Assembly: GCF_021353265.1 (NCBI RefSeq)
Contig: NZ_JAJTWU010000001.1
Span: 310,001 to 374,000, forward strand
Direction: 5' to 3'
Source: Pelomonas cellulosilytica
GTDB taxonomy: Bacteria; Pseudomonadota; Gammaproteobacteria; Burkholderiales; Burkholderiaceae_C
DNA length: 64,000 nucleotides
Positions within the stretch are counted from its first letter, which is position 1. Every line of letters starts with the position of its first letter. This document shows, one piece after another, positions 39,509 through 46,284 of this stretch. Below the pieces are notes generated by a model, which saw only the letters and a list, made by a program, of their open reading frames with translations, did not search any database and was not told the DNA's origin. A program made the position numbers and the translations under genes.

Positions 39509-40566
39509 CCGACCAAGCCCACATCACCTCGCGCGCCTATGGCCTCCTGCCGGACGGCCGCGCCGTCCACGAATACCGCCTCGACAACGGCCGTGGTCTC
39601 ACGCTGACGGCGCTGGACTGGGGAGGTATCGTCACCGGCCTGTGGGTGCCTGACGCTGTCGGGCGCAGCGACAACGTCGTGCTGGGCCTGGCCAGCCTGG
39701 AGGCCTACCTGGCCGGCGCCGGCTCGCATCTGGGCGTCATCGCCGGGCGCTATGCCAACCGCATCGCCGGCGCGCGCTTTCAGCTCGACGGCGAGACGCA
39801 TCGGCTGATGGCCAACGACGGCGCCAACTGCCTGCATGGCGGCCCGTACGGCTTTGGCGCGTCACTGTGGCAGGGCGAGCCGCAGCCGGCGGGCCGCGAC
39901 GGCAGCGTCAGCCTGCGGCTGGAGCGCATCAGCCCGCATGGCGAGATGGGCTTCCCTGGCACGATGCACGTGGCCGTGACTTACACGCTCGGCGCCGACA
40001 TGAGCTGGCGGATCGACTACGAGGCCACGACGGACCGTGCCACCGTCGTCAACCTGACGTCGCATGCTTACTTCAACCTCGGCGGTGTCGGTTCAGGCTC
40101 GGCGCTGGCGCACCGGTTGACGCTGCCGGCCAGTCGCTACACGGTGCCCGATGCGGCCTCCATCCCGCTGCGCCATGCCAGCGTGGACGGCACGCCGTTC
40201 GACTTCCGCCAGGCCCGGGAGATCGGCGCCGATGCGCGCTACGACCACAACTGGCTGCTGGACGCGCCGCTGGACGGCCAGCTGCATGCGGCCGCGCAGC
40301 TGCACGACCCGCGCTCGGGCCGCGTGATGGACATGCTGACGACCGAGCCGGCGATCCAGTTCTACGCAGGCACCTGGCTGGACGGTTCGCTGACCGGGCC
40401 TGGCGGCGAGCGCTTCACGCGTGGTACTGGCCTGTGCCTGGAAACCCAGCATGCGCCGGACTCGCCCAACCGCCCCGTCGGCCCCGACTGGCCCAGTACC
40501 GTGCTGCGGCCGGGTGAGCTGTTCCGGTCGGCGACGGTGCACCGGTTCGGCGTTCTGCCGGGCTGA
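39505..40566 (+). CDS. galM: Aldose 1-epimerase (galactose mutarotase family)
   Basis: The 353-residue protein interconverts alpha and beta anomers of aldoses. Conserved segments include GVIAGRYANRIAGARF, NCLHGGPYGF (catalytic His), NLTSHAYFNLGG (second His), YDHNWLL and the catalytic Glu region CLETQHAPDSPNRP. The GTG at 39505 overlaps the lactonase stop by four bases. In this operon it could supply the anomer needed by Udh or by XylA from xylanase products. No export signal is visible. Confidence 0.93.
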   Translation: MTDQAHITSRAYGLLPDGRAVHEYRLDNGRGLTLTALDWGGIVTGLWVPDAVGRSDNVVLGLASLEAYLAGAGSHLGVIAGRYANRIAGARFQLDGETHRLMANDGANCLHGGPYGFGASLWQGEPQPAGRDGSVSLRLERISPHGEMGFPGTMHVAVTYTLGADMSWRIDYEATTDRATVVNLTSHAYFNLGGVGSGSALAHRLTLPASRYTVPDAASIPLRHASVDGTPFDFRQAREIGADARYDHNWLLDAPLDGQLHAAAQLHDPRSGRVMDMLTTEPAIQFYAGTWLDGSLTGPGGERFTRGTGLCLETQHAPDSPNRPVGPDWPSTVLRPGELFRSATVHRFGVLPG

Positions 40567-40571
40567 CCCTC

Positions 40572-40608
40572 AAAAAAAAGACGGCGGCACCGCTCGCGCG
40601 GGCCGCCG
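40572..40608 (-). terminator. Rho-independent terminator of the FAH-family gene
   Basis: On the minus strand a CGGCGGC...GCCGCCG stem (40582-40588 with 40602-40608) with a GC-rich inner loop is followed by a run of eight T (40572-40579). It lies 47-83 nt after the FAH-family stop and is the clearest intrinsic terminator in the window. It may also end the epimerase transcript less efficiently. Confidence 0.8.
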
Positions 40609-40654
40609 CAAGAGACAGGACGCCCACCAGCCCGGGGAGCGTCCGACCAGAGAC

Positions 40655-41839
40655 TCAGGCCGGCACCGGCCGCTGGCGCAGATGCCGCAGCAGCGCGCCG
40701 ACGCCGTAGGTCCACGGTGGGATGGCATCGCTGCGTTGCACGGTGTTGATGAGGCTGCCCAACGACGGGCTAGCGATGGTGACGATGTCGCCCAGCCGGT
40801 GCGTGAAGCCGGCGCCCGGCGCGCCGCGGTCCTGGATGGGCGAGAACATCGTGCCCAAGAACAGCATGAAGCCGTCGGGGTATTGGTGATGCGGCCCGCA
40901 GGCGTGGCGCACGAGCTCCAGCGGGTCGCGGCTGATCTCCTGCATGCGGCTGACCCCTTCAAGGACGAAGCCGTCCTCGGCGCCCTCGATGCGCAGGCTC
41001 ACCTCGGCCGTACGAACCGTGTCCAGCGTGAAGCGGTCGTCGAACAGGCGCACGAACGGGCCGATGGCGCAGGCGCCGTTGTTGTCCTTCGCCTTGCCCA
41101 GCAGCAGTGCGCTACGGCCTTCGATGTCGCGCAGGTTGACGTCGTTGCCCAGCGTCGCGCCGACGACCTCGGCGCGACCGTTGACGGCCAGCACGACCTC
41201 GGGCTCGGGGTTGTTCCACTGCGAGTCGGGGTGCAGGCCCACGGCGTCGCCGAAGCCTACCGCCGACATCGGCTGCGCCTTCGTGAAGACCTCGGCGTCC
41301 GGTCCCAGCCCGACCTCGAGGTACGGCGACCACGCTCCGCGGGCGACGAACTCGGCCTTGAGCCGCTGCGCGGCTTCGGAGCCGGGGCGGATGCTGGACA
41401 GGTCGGTGCCGAGCGTGGCGGTGAGCGTCTGCCGCAGGTCGTGCGCACGGGCGGCATCGCCGCTGGCCTGAGCTTCGATGACCCGCTCCAGCAGGCTCAC
41501 TGCGAAGGTCACGCCGCAGGCCTTGACGGCCTGCAGGTCGCACGGCGCGAGCAGCCGCGGCACGGCGGCGTCTTGCGAGCCGGCGCGGGCCTGGGCCAGC
41601 GCCGCCTGCACCGACCCCAGCCGCTCGGCCGGCGCGTGGCGGGCGATGTCGAGGCGATCGGCACGGTCGAGCAGCTCGGCCAGCGTGGCGGCGTGTGCCG
41701 ACAGGTCGATGAGGTCGTCGCCCCGAACGGCCACGGGGACGGGGCCGGCGATGTCGTGCCGCCACACGCGGCCGACAAGGACAGCGCTTTCCCGATCGGC
41801 CGGAAGTGCGGAGAGGGGCAGGGACGTGCGATCAGACAT
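40655..41839 (-). CDS. FAH-family protein, probable 2-keto-3-deoxy-pentonate dehydratase
   Basis: The 394-residue protein has the fumarylacetoacetate-hydrolase fold with the metal-binding E-x-E in NPEPEVVL (E212, E214) and the D of GNDVNLRD. Length and wording fit the XylX-type group that dehydrates 2-keto-3-deoxy-xylonate or -arabinonate to alpha-ketoglutaric semialdehyde, not the shorter homoprotocatechuate enzymes. It would link the IlvD/Edd dehydratase (10537-8813) to the semialdehyde dehydrogenase (11964-10537) in a Weimberg-type pathway. It has its own candidate LacI operator 28 nt upstream and a strong terminator. Other FAH functions cannot be excluded. Confidence 0.82.
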   Translation of the reverse strand: MSDRTSLPLSALPADRESAVLVGRVWRHDIAGPVPVAVRGDDLIDLSAHAATLAELLDRADRLDIARHAPAERLGSVQAALAQARAGSQDAAVPRLLAPCDLQAVKACGVTFAVSLLERVIEAQASGDAARAHDLRQTLTATLGTDLSSIRPGSEAAQRLKAEFVARGAWSPYLEVGLGPDAEVFTKAQPMSAVGFGDAVGLHPDSQWNNPEPEVVLAVNGRAEVVGATLGNDVNLRDIEGRSALLLGKAKDNNGACAIGPFVRLFDDRFTLDTVRTAEVSLRIEGAEDGFVLEGVSRMQEISRDPLELVRHACGPHHQYPDGFMLFLGTMFSPIQDRGAPGAGFTHRLGDIVTIASPSLGSLINTVQRSDAIPPWTYGVGALLRHLRQRPVPA

Positions 41840-41867
41840 GGGCGGGAAGCGGAAGCGCTGGCGGAAT

Positions 41868-41881
41868 TGTGAGCGCTACCT
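41868..41881. promoter_or_regulatory. Candidate LacI-family operator 4 (FAH-family gene)
   Basis: TGTGAGCGCTACCT shares AGCGCTACC with the other sites and lies 28 nt before the FAH-family start. The spacing to the start codon is close to that of operators 1, 3 and 5. Confidence 0.5.
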
Positions 41882-41961
41882 GAGACTGTGTGAAGTTGGG
41901 GTTGCCGCGTAGGCAATTTAGGGGGCGATGTTCCCGGGACGCGCGCGCGACCAGCGCGGCG

Positions 41962-43257
41962 TCAGCGTACGGCGCAGCGGCGGTCCAGCCACTCCAGCGG
42001 GAAGGCGTCGGCCATCGCCTGATAGCCCGTGGTGGACGGGTGCAGGCCGTCGTTGTCCAGGTCGCGGCGCAGGTGGCTGGGCTTGGCCGGGTCGCGCGTG
42101 ATGGCGTCGAAGTCGAGCACGGCGTCGAAGCGGCCGGGCTGGCGGATCCAGGCATTGAGCGCTTGGCGGTCGGCCTCGTTCTCGGGCTGGGGCTGGTAGT
42201 AGCCGCTGCCGCCATAGGGCATGACGGTCGCGACGAACAGGCATACGCCACGCTGTCGGGCCTGGCCGGCCAGTGTGCCGAGCGCCTGCTGCAGCTCGGC
42301 CAGCAGTGCCGCGCGGGACTCTGGCGTCGTCGCGCGCTGGCGGTGGCTGCTACCCAGGTCGTTCACGCCTTCAAGCAGCACGATGTGCGTGACGCCGCTT
42401 TGCGCCAGCGCGTCGCGCTCGAAGCGACTGACGAGGCTGGGGCCGAGGCCGTCGTGCAGGATGCGGTTGCCGCCGATGCCGGTGTTGATGACGGCCGACG
42501 TGCGACCGGGCGCGCCGAGCCGGCGGGCGAGGGCGTCGGTCCAGCGCAGGTAGCTGCCGCTCTGCACGCCGTAACCATCGGTGATCGAGTCGCCGATGGC
42601 CACCAGCACCGGCTGGGCCGGCGCGCCGCCGGCCACGTCGATGGCGGCGAGATGCCACCATCCGTCCTTGGCGATCGCGTCGGGCCAGTCGGTCATGTCG
42701 GCATGGTTGCCGGCCCATGCCCAGCTGCTGATGCGCGATCCGGGGTGGACCGTGGCGACCGACGGTGCGGCGACGACGTGCATCTGCACGGCCACGTCGG
42801 CCAGCCGCGGCAGTGCCAGCGACACTGGGTCGCTCCAGGCCTCGGCACCTGGCGCGATCGTCAGCTCGCGCCGGCCCTGGAAGCTCAGCGGCCGCAGGCT
42901 GCCGGCTTGCAGCGCCGGCCGGCCCGTCTCGGTGCCGGGCTGGACCAGTGCGACGCTGGCAACGTCCAGTTGCAGCGGCTCGCGCCCGAAGAGGTTGCTG
43001 ACGCGCACCCGCAGCGTATCGCCGGCCACCGTCGTGCGCACCACCTGGCGCAGGCTCACGTCACGCAGCGGCTGTTGCAGTGGCGCCGGCACGTTGGCCG
43101 CGGCGATCGGCGGCTGCGGCAGTTGGGCGCTGCCCCACGCCGCCTTCCATTCGGTGGGCGCGGGGGCACGCGGCGCCACTCCGCAGGCGGCCAGCAACAC
43201 GGCGGTGATGAGGCCCAGGGCCCGGCCCGAGAAGCGCTTGGCAGGAAAACGGTGCAT
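41962..43257 (-). CDS. SGNH/GDSL esterase, putative lipoprotein
   Basis: The 431-residue protein has all four SGNH blocks: GDSITDGYG (Ser), GIGGNRIL (Gly), EGVNDLG (Asn) and DNDGLHPSTTGY (Asp/His). An N-terminal beta domain of about 200 residues precedes the catalytic part. The signal ends in LLAAC, a good lipobox. Such proteins act on acetylated or feruloylated plant sugars among other esters. The candidate LacI operator 26 nt upstream connects it with the xylan island, suggesting acetyl-xylan as substrate. Specificity cannot be settled from sequence. Confidence 0.88.
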   Translation of the reverse strand: MHRFPAKRFSGRALGLITAVLLAACGVAPRAPAPTEWKAAWGSAQLPQPPIAAANVPAPLQQPLRDVSLRQVVRTTVAGDTLRVRVSNLFGREPLQLDVASVALVQPGTETGRPALQAGSLRPLSFQGRRELTIAPGAEAWSDPVSLALPRLADVAVQMHVVAAPSVATVHPGSRISSWAWAGNHADMTDWPDAIAKDGWWHLAAIDVAGGAPAQPVLVAIGDSITDGYGVQSGSYLRWTDALARRLGAPGRTSAVINTGIGGNRILHDGLGPSLVSRFERDALAQSGVTHIVLLEGVNDLGSSHRQRATTPESRAALLAELQQALGTLAGQARQRGVCLFVATVMPYGGSGYYQPQPENEADRQALNAWIRQPGRFDAVLDFDAITRDPAKPSHLRRDLDNDGLHPSTTGYQAMADAFPLEWLDRRCAVR

Positions 43258-43283
43258 GGCGATGGTGCGTTGCTAACAATCGA

Positions 43284-43297
43284 TGATATCGCTACCA
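43284..43297. promoter_or_regulatory. Candidate LacI-family operator 5 (SGNH esterase)
   Basis: TGATATCGCTACCA is 26 nt before the esterase start. Together with operator 1 it shows that both the ATCGCTA and AGCGCTA versions of the core occur. Confidence 0.55.
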
Positions 43298-43339
43298 GCT
43301 GTCGCGAATCCCGGAGCGCTGGTGTCGTGTTCGCAAATA

Positions 43340-43355
43340 CTGTATAAATAAACAG
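43340..43355 (+). promoter_or_regulatory. LexA (SOS) box
   Basis: CTGTATAAATAAACAG is an exact CTGT-N8-ACAG LexA site with the AT-rich centre typical of strong SOS boxes. It contains a TATAAA that could be the -10 element, so LexA would block the promoter directly. It lies 18 nt before the start of a 27-codon ORF. Confidence 0.7.
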
Positions 43356-43373
43356 TTCGCACAAGGAGCCACC

Positions 43374-43457
43374 ATGATGCACGACCACTACCGCCAGAAC
43401 TACGTCCCCGCCCGCCCGTTGCCGCGCTGGCTGCAGCGCATCATCAGCTGGCTTTGA
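43374..43457 (+). CDS. 27-residue putative SOS-induced micropeptide
   Basis: The short frame starts at ATG 43374, 5 nt after a strong AAGGAG ribosome-binding site, and ends with TGA at 43457. The peptide begins MMHDHYRQNY and ends in an amphipathic cationic segment, LPRWLQRIISWL. A perfect LexA box directly precedes it. The combination of SOS box, good ribosome-binding site and a short amphipathic product recalls SOS-controlled membrane peptides such as TisB, but there is no sequence similarity I can claim. No second gene follows on this strand; the next gene converges from the right. Function unknown. Confidence 0.6.
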   Translation: MMHDHYRQNYVPARPLPRWLQRIISWL

Positions 43458-43496
43458 AGAGTTGGTCCGGCTGTCTCCGCCGAGGGGCGCTGGCGC

Positions 43497-43946
43497 TCAG
43501 CCGCGCCTGCGCAGCACGGCCTCCACGGCGCCCTCGATGTCTTCCACGAGGGCCGGCTTGCAAACCAGCTGGTCGAAACCGGCCTGGCGAGCCCGTTCAT
43601 CGTCCTGAGGGCGGGCCAAACCGCTAAGCGCCACGGCAACGGGTGACGCGCCGCCCGGCCGGCCGCGAAGGGCCTCAACGAGCCGATAGCCGTCGAGGCC
43701 CGGCATCGTGATGTCGGAGATCAGTACATCGGGCAGACCGTCGTCATCCAGGCGTTGCAGCGCGTGAAGACCGTTGCTGGCACTGGTCACCCTCGCGCCG
43801 CAGAGTTCCAGCAGCATCGCCAGCGATTCCAGCGCGTCCTCGCAGTCGTCCACAAGCAGCACACGCCTGCCGGCGAGTGCAGCGCCGCTGGGCGATGAGG
43901 GAAGGGGCGACGGAGGGGGAAGGCCGTGAACGGGCGAAGGGGGCAT
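43497..43946 (-). CDS. Single-domain response regulator (receiver only)
   Basis: The 149-residue protein has a Pro/Ser-rich N-terminal tail of about 26 residues, then one receiver domain: acidic pair in LLVDDCEDA, phospho-acceptor Asp in ISDITMPGLDG, switch Ser in VALSGLA and the Lys of VCKPA. There is no output domain, so it acts by protein contact or in a phosphorelay. No kinase gene is adjacent. The nearest candidate partner is the hybrid kinase at the right edge of the window. I see no clear sigma-54 site before it. Confidence 0.85.
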   Translation of the reverse strand: MPPSPVHGLPPPSPLPSSPSGAALAGRRVLLVDDCEDALESLAMLLELCGARVTSASNGLHALQRLDDDGLPDVLISDITMPGLDGYRLVEALRGRPGGASPVAVALSGLARPQDDERARQAGFDQLVCKPALVEDIEGAVEAVLRRRG

Positions 43947-44044
43947 GGGCGGTGCGGCCGCCGAAACAGCGGCAGCCGCGGCCCATGCTAGCAGCCCGAT
44001 CTGGCGGACTGCCCACGCGCCCTTTCGTTGTCAGCGACGCGCGA

Positions 44045-44518
44045 TCAGGCCGCCTTGGCCAGCTGCGCGGCGATGTGCGGGGCGGTGGCAAATTCTTGCC
44101 GCAGGCGTTGCAGCAAATCCTCGCGATCGGGCATCGGCGCGCCGCACGAGACCCGCGAGGCGATGGCGCGATCCAGGGCCCCTTCCAGCCCGTTGCACTG
44201 CACGGAGTACGACGTGTGGTGCGGCTGACCGAGGCGGTCCGTCCACGTAGCGACGACTCGCAGCACCGGGCCGCAGGTTCGCATCGCCCATTCGAAGCGG
44301 ATGCCGGCCGTGCGTGTGCGGCTGCGGCGCATCAGCCGGCCCATCGTGCTGCCGCCCGGGCGGCGGCGGGAGGCGCCGGACTGAGGTGACGCGGGACCGT
44401 TGTCGGTCGTGTCGGAAGTATCCGGAATATCCGGAAGAGGGCCTGTCGGGCGCAGCGGCTCGCTACGGGGGAGGGACGTTGCGGTCTGCAACCCGGCGGA
44501 GGAACCTTCGAAAGCCAT
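44045..44518 (-). CDS. Conserved-looking hypothetical protein
   Basis: I do not recognise this 157-residue protein. The first ~60 residues are Ser/Pro/Thr-rich and probably disordered. The rest (from about residue 70, GIRFEWAMRTCG) looks like a small alpha/beta domain ending in a helical tail (EDLLQRLRQEF). AAGGAG precedes the ATG, and a sigma-54 promoter match lies 50 nt upstream, which supports it as a real gene. There is no signal peptide or membrane segment. Confidence 0.65.
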   Translation of the reverse strand: MAFEGSSAGLQTATSLPRSEPLRPTGPLPDIPDTSDTTDNGPASPQSGASRRRPGGSTMGRLMRRSRTRTAGIRFEWAMRTCGPVLRVVATWTDRLGQPHHTSYSVQCNGLEGALDRAIASRVSCGAPMPDREDLLQRLRQEFATAPHIAAQLAKAA

Positions 44519-44567
44519 GGCATGAACTCCTTGACAGCGGATGGGAAGAAGAAGGCTGTCGTACTGG

Positions 44568-44582
44568 GCAAACGGCGCGCCA
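44568..44582 (-). promoter_or_regulatory. Sigma-54 promoter candidate before the 44518 gene
   Basis: On the minus strand TGGCGC-GCCGT-TTGC matches TGGCAC-N5-TTGC with one mismatch. The predicted start of transcription leaves a ~38-nt leader containing AAGGAG. Confidence 0.65.
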
Positions 44583-44595
44583 GCCGGTCAGCGCT

Positions 44596-46017
44596 TCACA
44601 GCAGCGGTTCGACGAGACGGGCGAAACCTTCCAACACGCGCTGCCCCAGGCCACGCTCGGCCCAGCGGGCTGCGTCGATGGGCTGGGTCGCAGCGAGATC
44701 GCGGGCGAACAAGATCTGCATCTGCTCGCCGAAGTCATCGCCCAGCACGATGACGTCCATTTCGTTGTTGATGACGATGCTGCGCCAGTCGAGGTTGCTG
44801 GAGCCGACGCTGGAGAACACGCCATCGATGACCGCCGTCTTGGCATGCATGACGGCGCCCTTCATCTCGTGGATGCGCACGCCGGCGGCCAGCAACTGCG
44901 CATAGCGTGAGCGCGCGGCGTGCATCACGAGCGCCACGTCGCTGCGGCCGGGCAGCACCAGCGCCACGGCCACGCCGCGGCGCGCGGCATCACAAAGCGC
45001 ACGGATGAGCTCATCGCCTGGCGCGAAGTAGGCCATCGTCAGCTCCACGCTGCGCTGGGACGCATCGATGGCGTTCAGCAGCGCCTTGTAGGTCGGGTTG
45101 ACGCCATGGTCCGGGTTGCCGGCCACGAGCTTGACGACTCGCTGCCCCGGCGCCGCCACGCGTGGCGCGGGTGCAGGCGGCAGTTCACCCTGGCAACCCT
45201 GCCGCGCCCACGACTCGCGGAACACGGTGGCCAGCGCCGAGACGACCGGCCCGTGCAGTTCCACCTGCGTGTCGCGCCAGCCCTGGCGGTCGATGTCCTC
45301 CGGCGCCTTGCGCCGCCTCGCGCTGCCGAACGAGCCCTCGGCGTAGACGTTGCTGAGGTTGATGCCGCCCGTGAAGGCGACGTCGCTGTCCACCGCCAGC
45401 ATCTTGCGGTGGTTGCGCTGCATCAGTCCCCAGTGCCCGGGGCGCTCCAGCGGGTTGATCGGGTTGAAGGCGCACACCGCCACGCCGCCCTCTCGCAGCC
45501 GATCGAAGAAGGCGGCCTCGGTGCCCAGAGATCCGACGCTGTCGTACATCAGCGCGACGCTGACGCCCGCGGCAGCCTTGCTGCGCAGCAGGTCGGCCAC
45601 CTCGGCCGCGACACCCTCGTCCTCGACGATGTAGAACTCGACGAGGATGCGGTGCTGCGCCGCGGTGATGGCACTCTTCATCGCCGCGAACGTCTGCGGG
45701 CCGTCCACCAGCAGCCGGGCGGTGTTGCCGCGCAGCAGCTGTGTGTCGCCGCCGGCCGCCAGCACGCCCAGCTGCCGCTCAAACAGCGCGGCATGGCCCT
45801 CGGCGCGCACGCGTGCGAGGTCGCGCGCCTCGGTGGCCTCGCTGACCGGTCCGTCGTGGCCCACGAGCGTGACACGCTCTGCCGTCTGCCGGGGCGGCAG
45901 GGGTTGGAGCTGGTGGTCGCGCTCCATCAGGCTGCCGCAGGCCGCCGCGGCACACACCCACAGCGCGACCAGCAACGAGACCCAGCCGGCCCGGCCCCAG
46001 CTCCCAGGTGCTTTCAT
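44596..46017 (-). CDS. Phospholipase D/cardiolipin-synthase-like protein
   Basis: The 473-residue protein has two HKD motifs: NHRKMLAVDSDVAFTGG (middle) and MHAKTAVIDGVFSSVGSSN (C-terminal), the paired active site of the PLD superfamily. The N-terminus is a hydrophobic export or anchor segment (WVSLLVALWVCAAAAC). Bacterial homologues make cardiolipin or act as envelope phospholipases. The ATG at 46017 is preferred; longer starts are not hydrophobic. A sigma-54 promoter candidate lies 50 nt upstream, and a 7-bp hairpin (46036-46054) sits in the predicted leader. The upstream gene pair is glf and a small Pro-rich ORF. Confidence 0.9.
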   Translation of the reverse strand: MKAPGSWGRAGWVSLLVALWVCAAAACGSLMERDHQLQPLPPRQTAERVTLVGHDGPVSEATEARDLARVRAEGHAALFERQLGVLAAGGDTQLLRGNTARLLVDGPQTFAAMKSAITAAQHRILVEFYIVEDEGVAAEVADLLRSKAAAGVSVALMYDSVGSLGTEAAFFDRLREGGVAVCAFNPINPLERPGHWGLMQRNHRKMLAVDSDVAFTGGINLSNVYAEGSFGSARRRKAPEDIDRQGWRDTQVELHGPVVSALATVFRESWARQGCQGELPPAPAPRVAAPGQRVVKLVAGNPDHGVNPTYKALLNAIDASQRSVELTMAYFAPGDELIRALCDAARRGVAVALVLPGRSDVALVMHAARSRYAQLLAAGVRIHEMKGAVMHAKTAVIDGVFSSVGSSNLDWRSIVINNEMDVIVLGDDFGEQMQILFARDLAATQPIDAARWAERGLGQRVLEGFARLVEPLL

Positions 46018-46067
46018 GAGCTTGCTTGCAACTCCGGCCGAGAACACCTCGGCCTCAAGCCAAAAAA

Positions 46068-46082
46068 GCAAGTCACATGCCG
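46068..46082 (-). promoter_or_regulatory. Sigma-54 promoter candidate before the PLD-like gene
   Basis: On the minus strand CGGCAT-GTGAC-TTGC, followed by a T-run, matches the sigma-54 pattern with GG and GC exactly 10 nt apart. The ~39-nt leader would contain a GGCCGAG/CTCGGCC hairpin. Confidence 0.6.
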
Positions 46083-46095
46083 GCCGGAAAACAAG

Positions 46096-46284
46096 TTATG
46101 GCGCCAAGGGCTTGGGCGGCTGCAGTGGGGCAGGCTTCGGCTGCGGCGCCGGCCGGGCCAGCTCGTCCAACCCGGCACCCGGGTCCTCCTCGCCGGCCAC
46201 CGAACTGTCGTCGGGATGGGCGCCGGGGACCGCAGGCGTGGGCGGCCTGGGCGTCTGCGACGGGTGAGGAGACGCGCGGCTCAT
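46096..46284 (-). CDS. Small Pro-rich ORF coupled to glf
   Basis: This 62-residue frame starts with an ATG that overlaps the glf stop (ATGA), a usual sign of translational coupling. The product is very rich in Pro and Ala (ending PAPLQPPKPLAP), with an acidic middle (SSVAGEEDPGAGLDELA). No domain, signal peptide or membrane segment is visible. It could be a real accessory peptide or just a chance frame in GC-rich DNA. Confidence 0.4.
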   Translation of the reverse strand: MSRASPHPSQTPRPPTPAVPGAHPDDSSVAGEEDPGAGLDELARPAPQPKPAPLQPPKPLAP

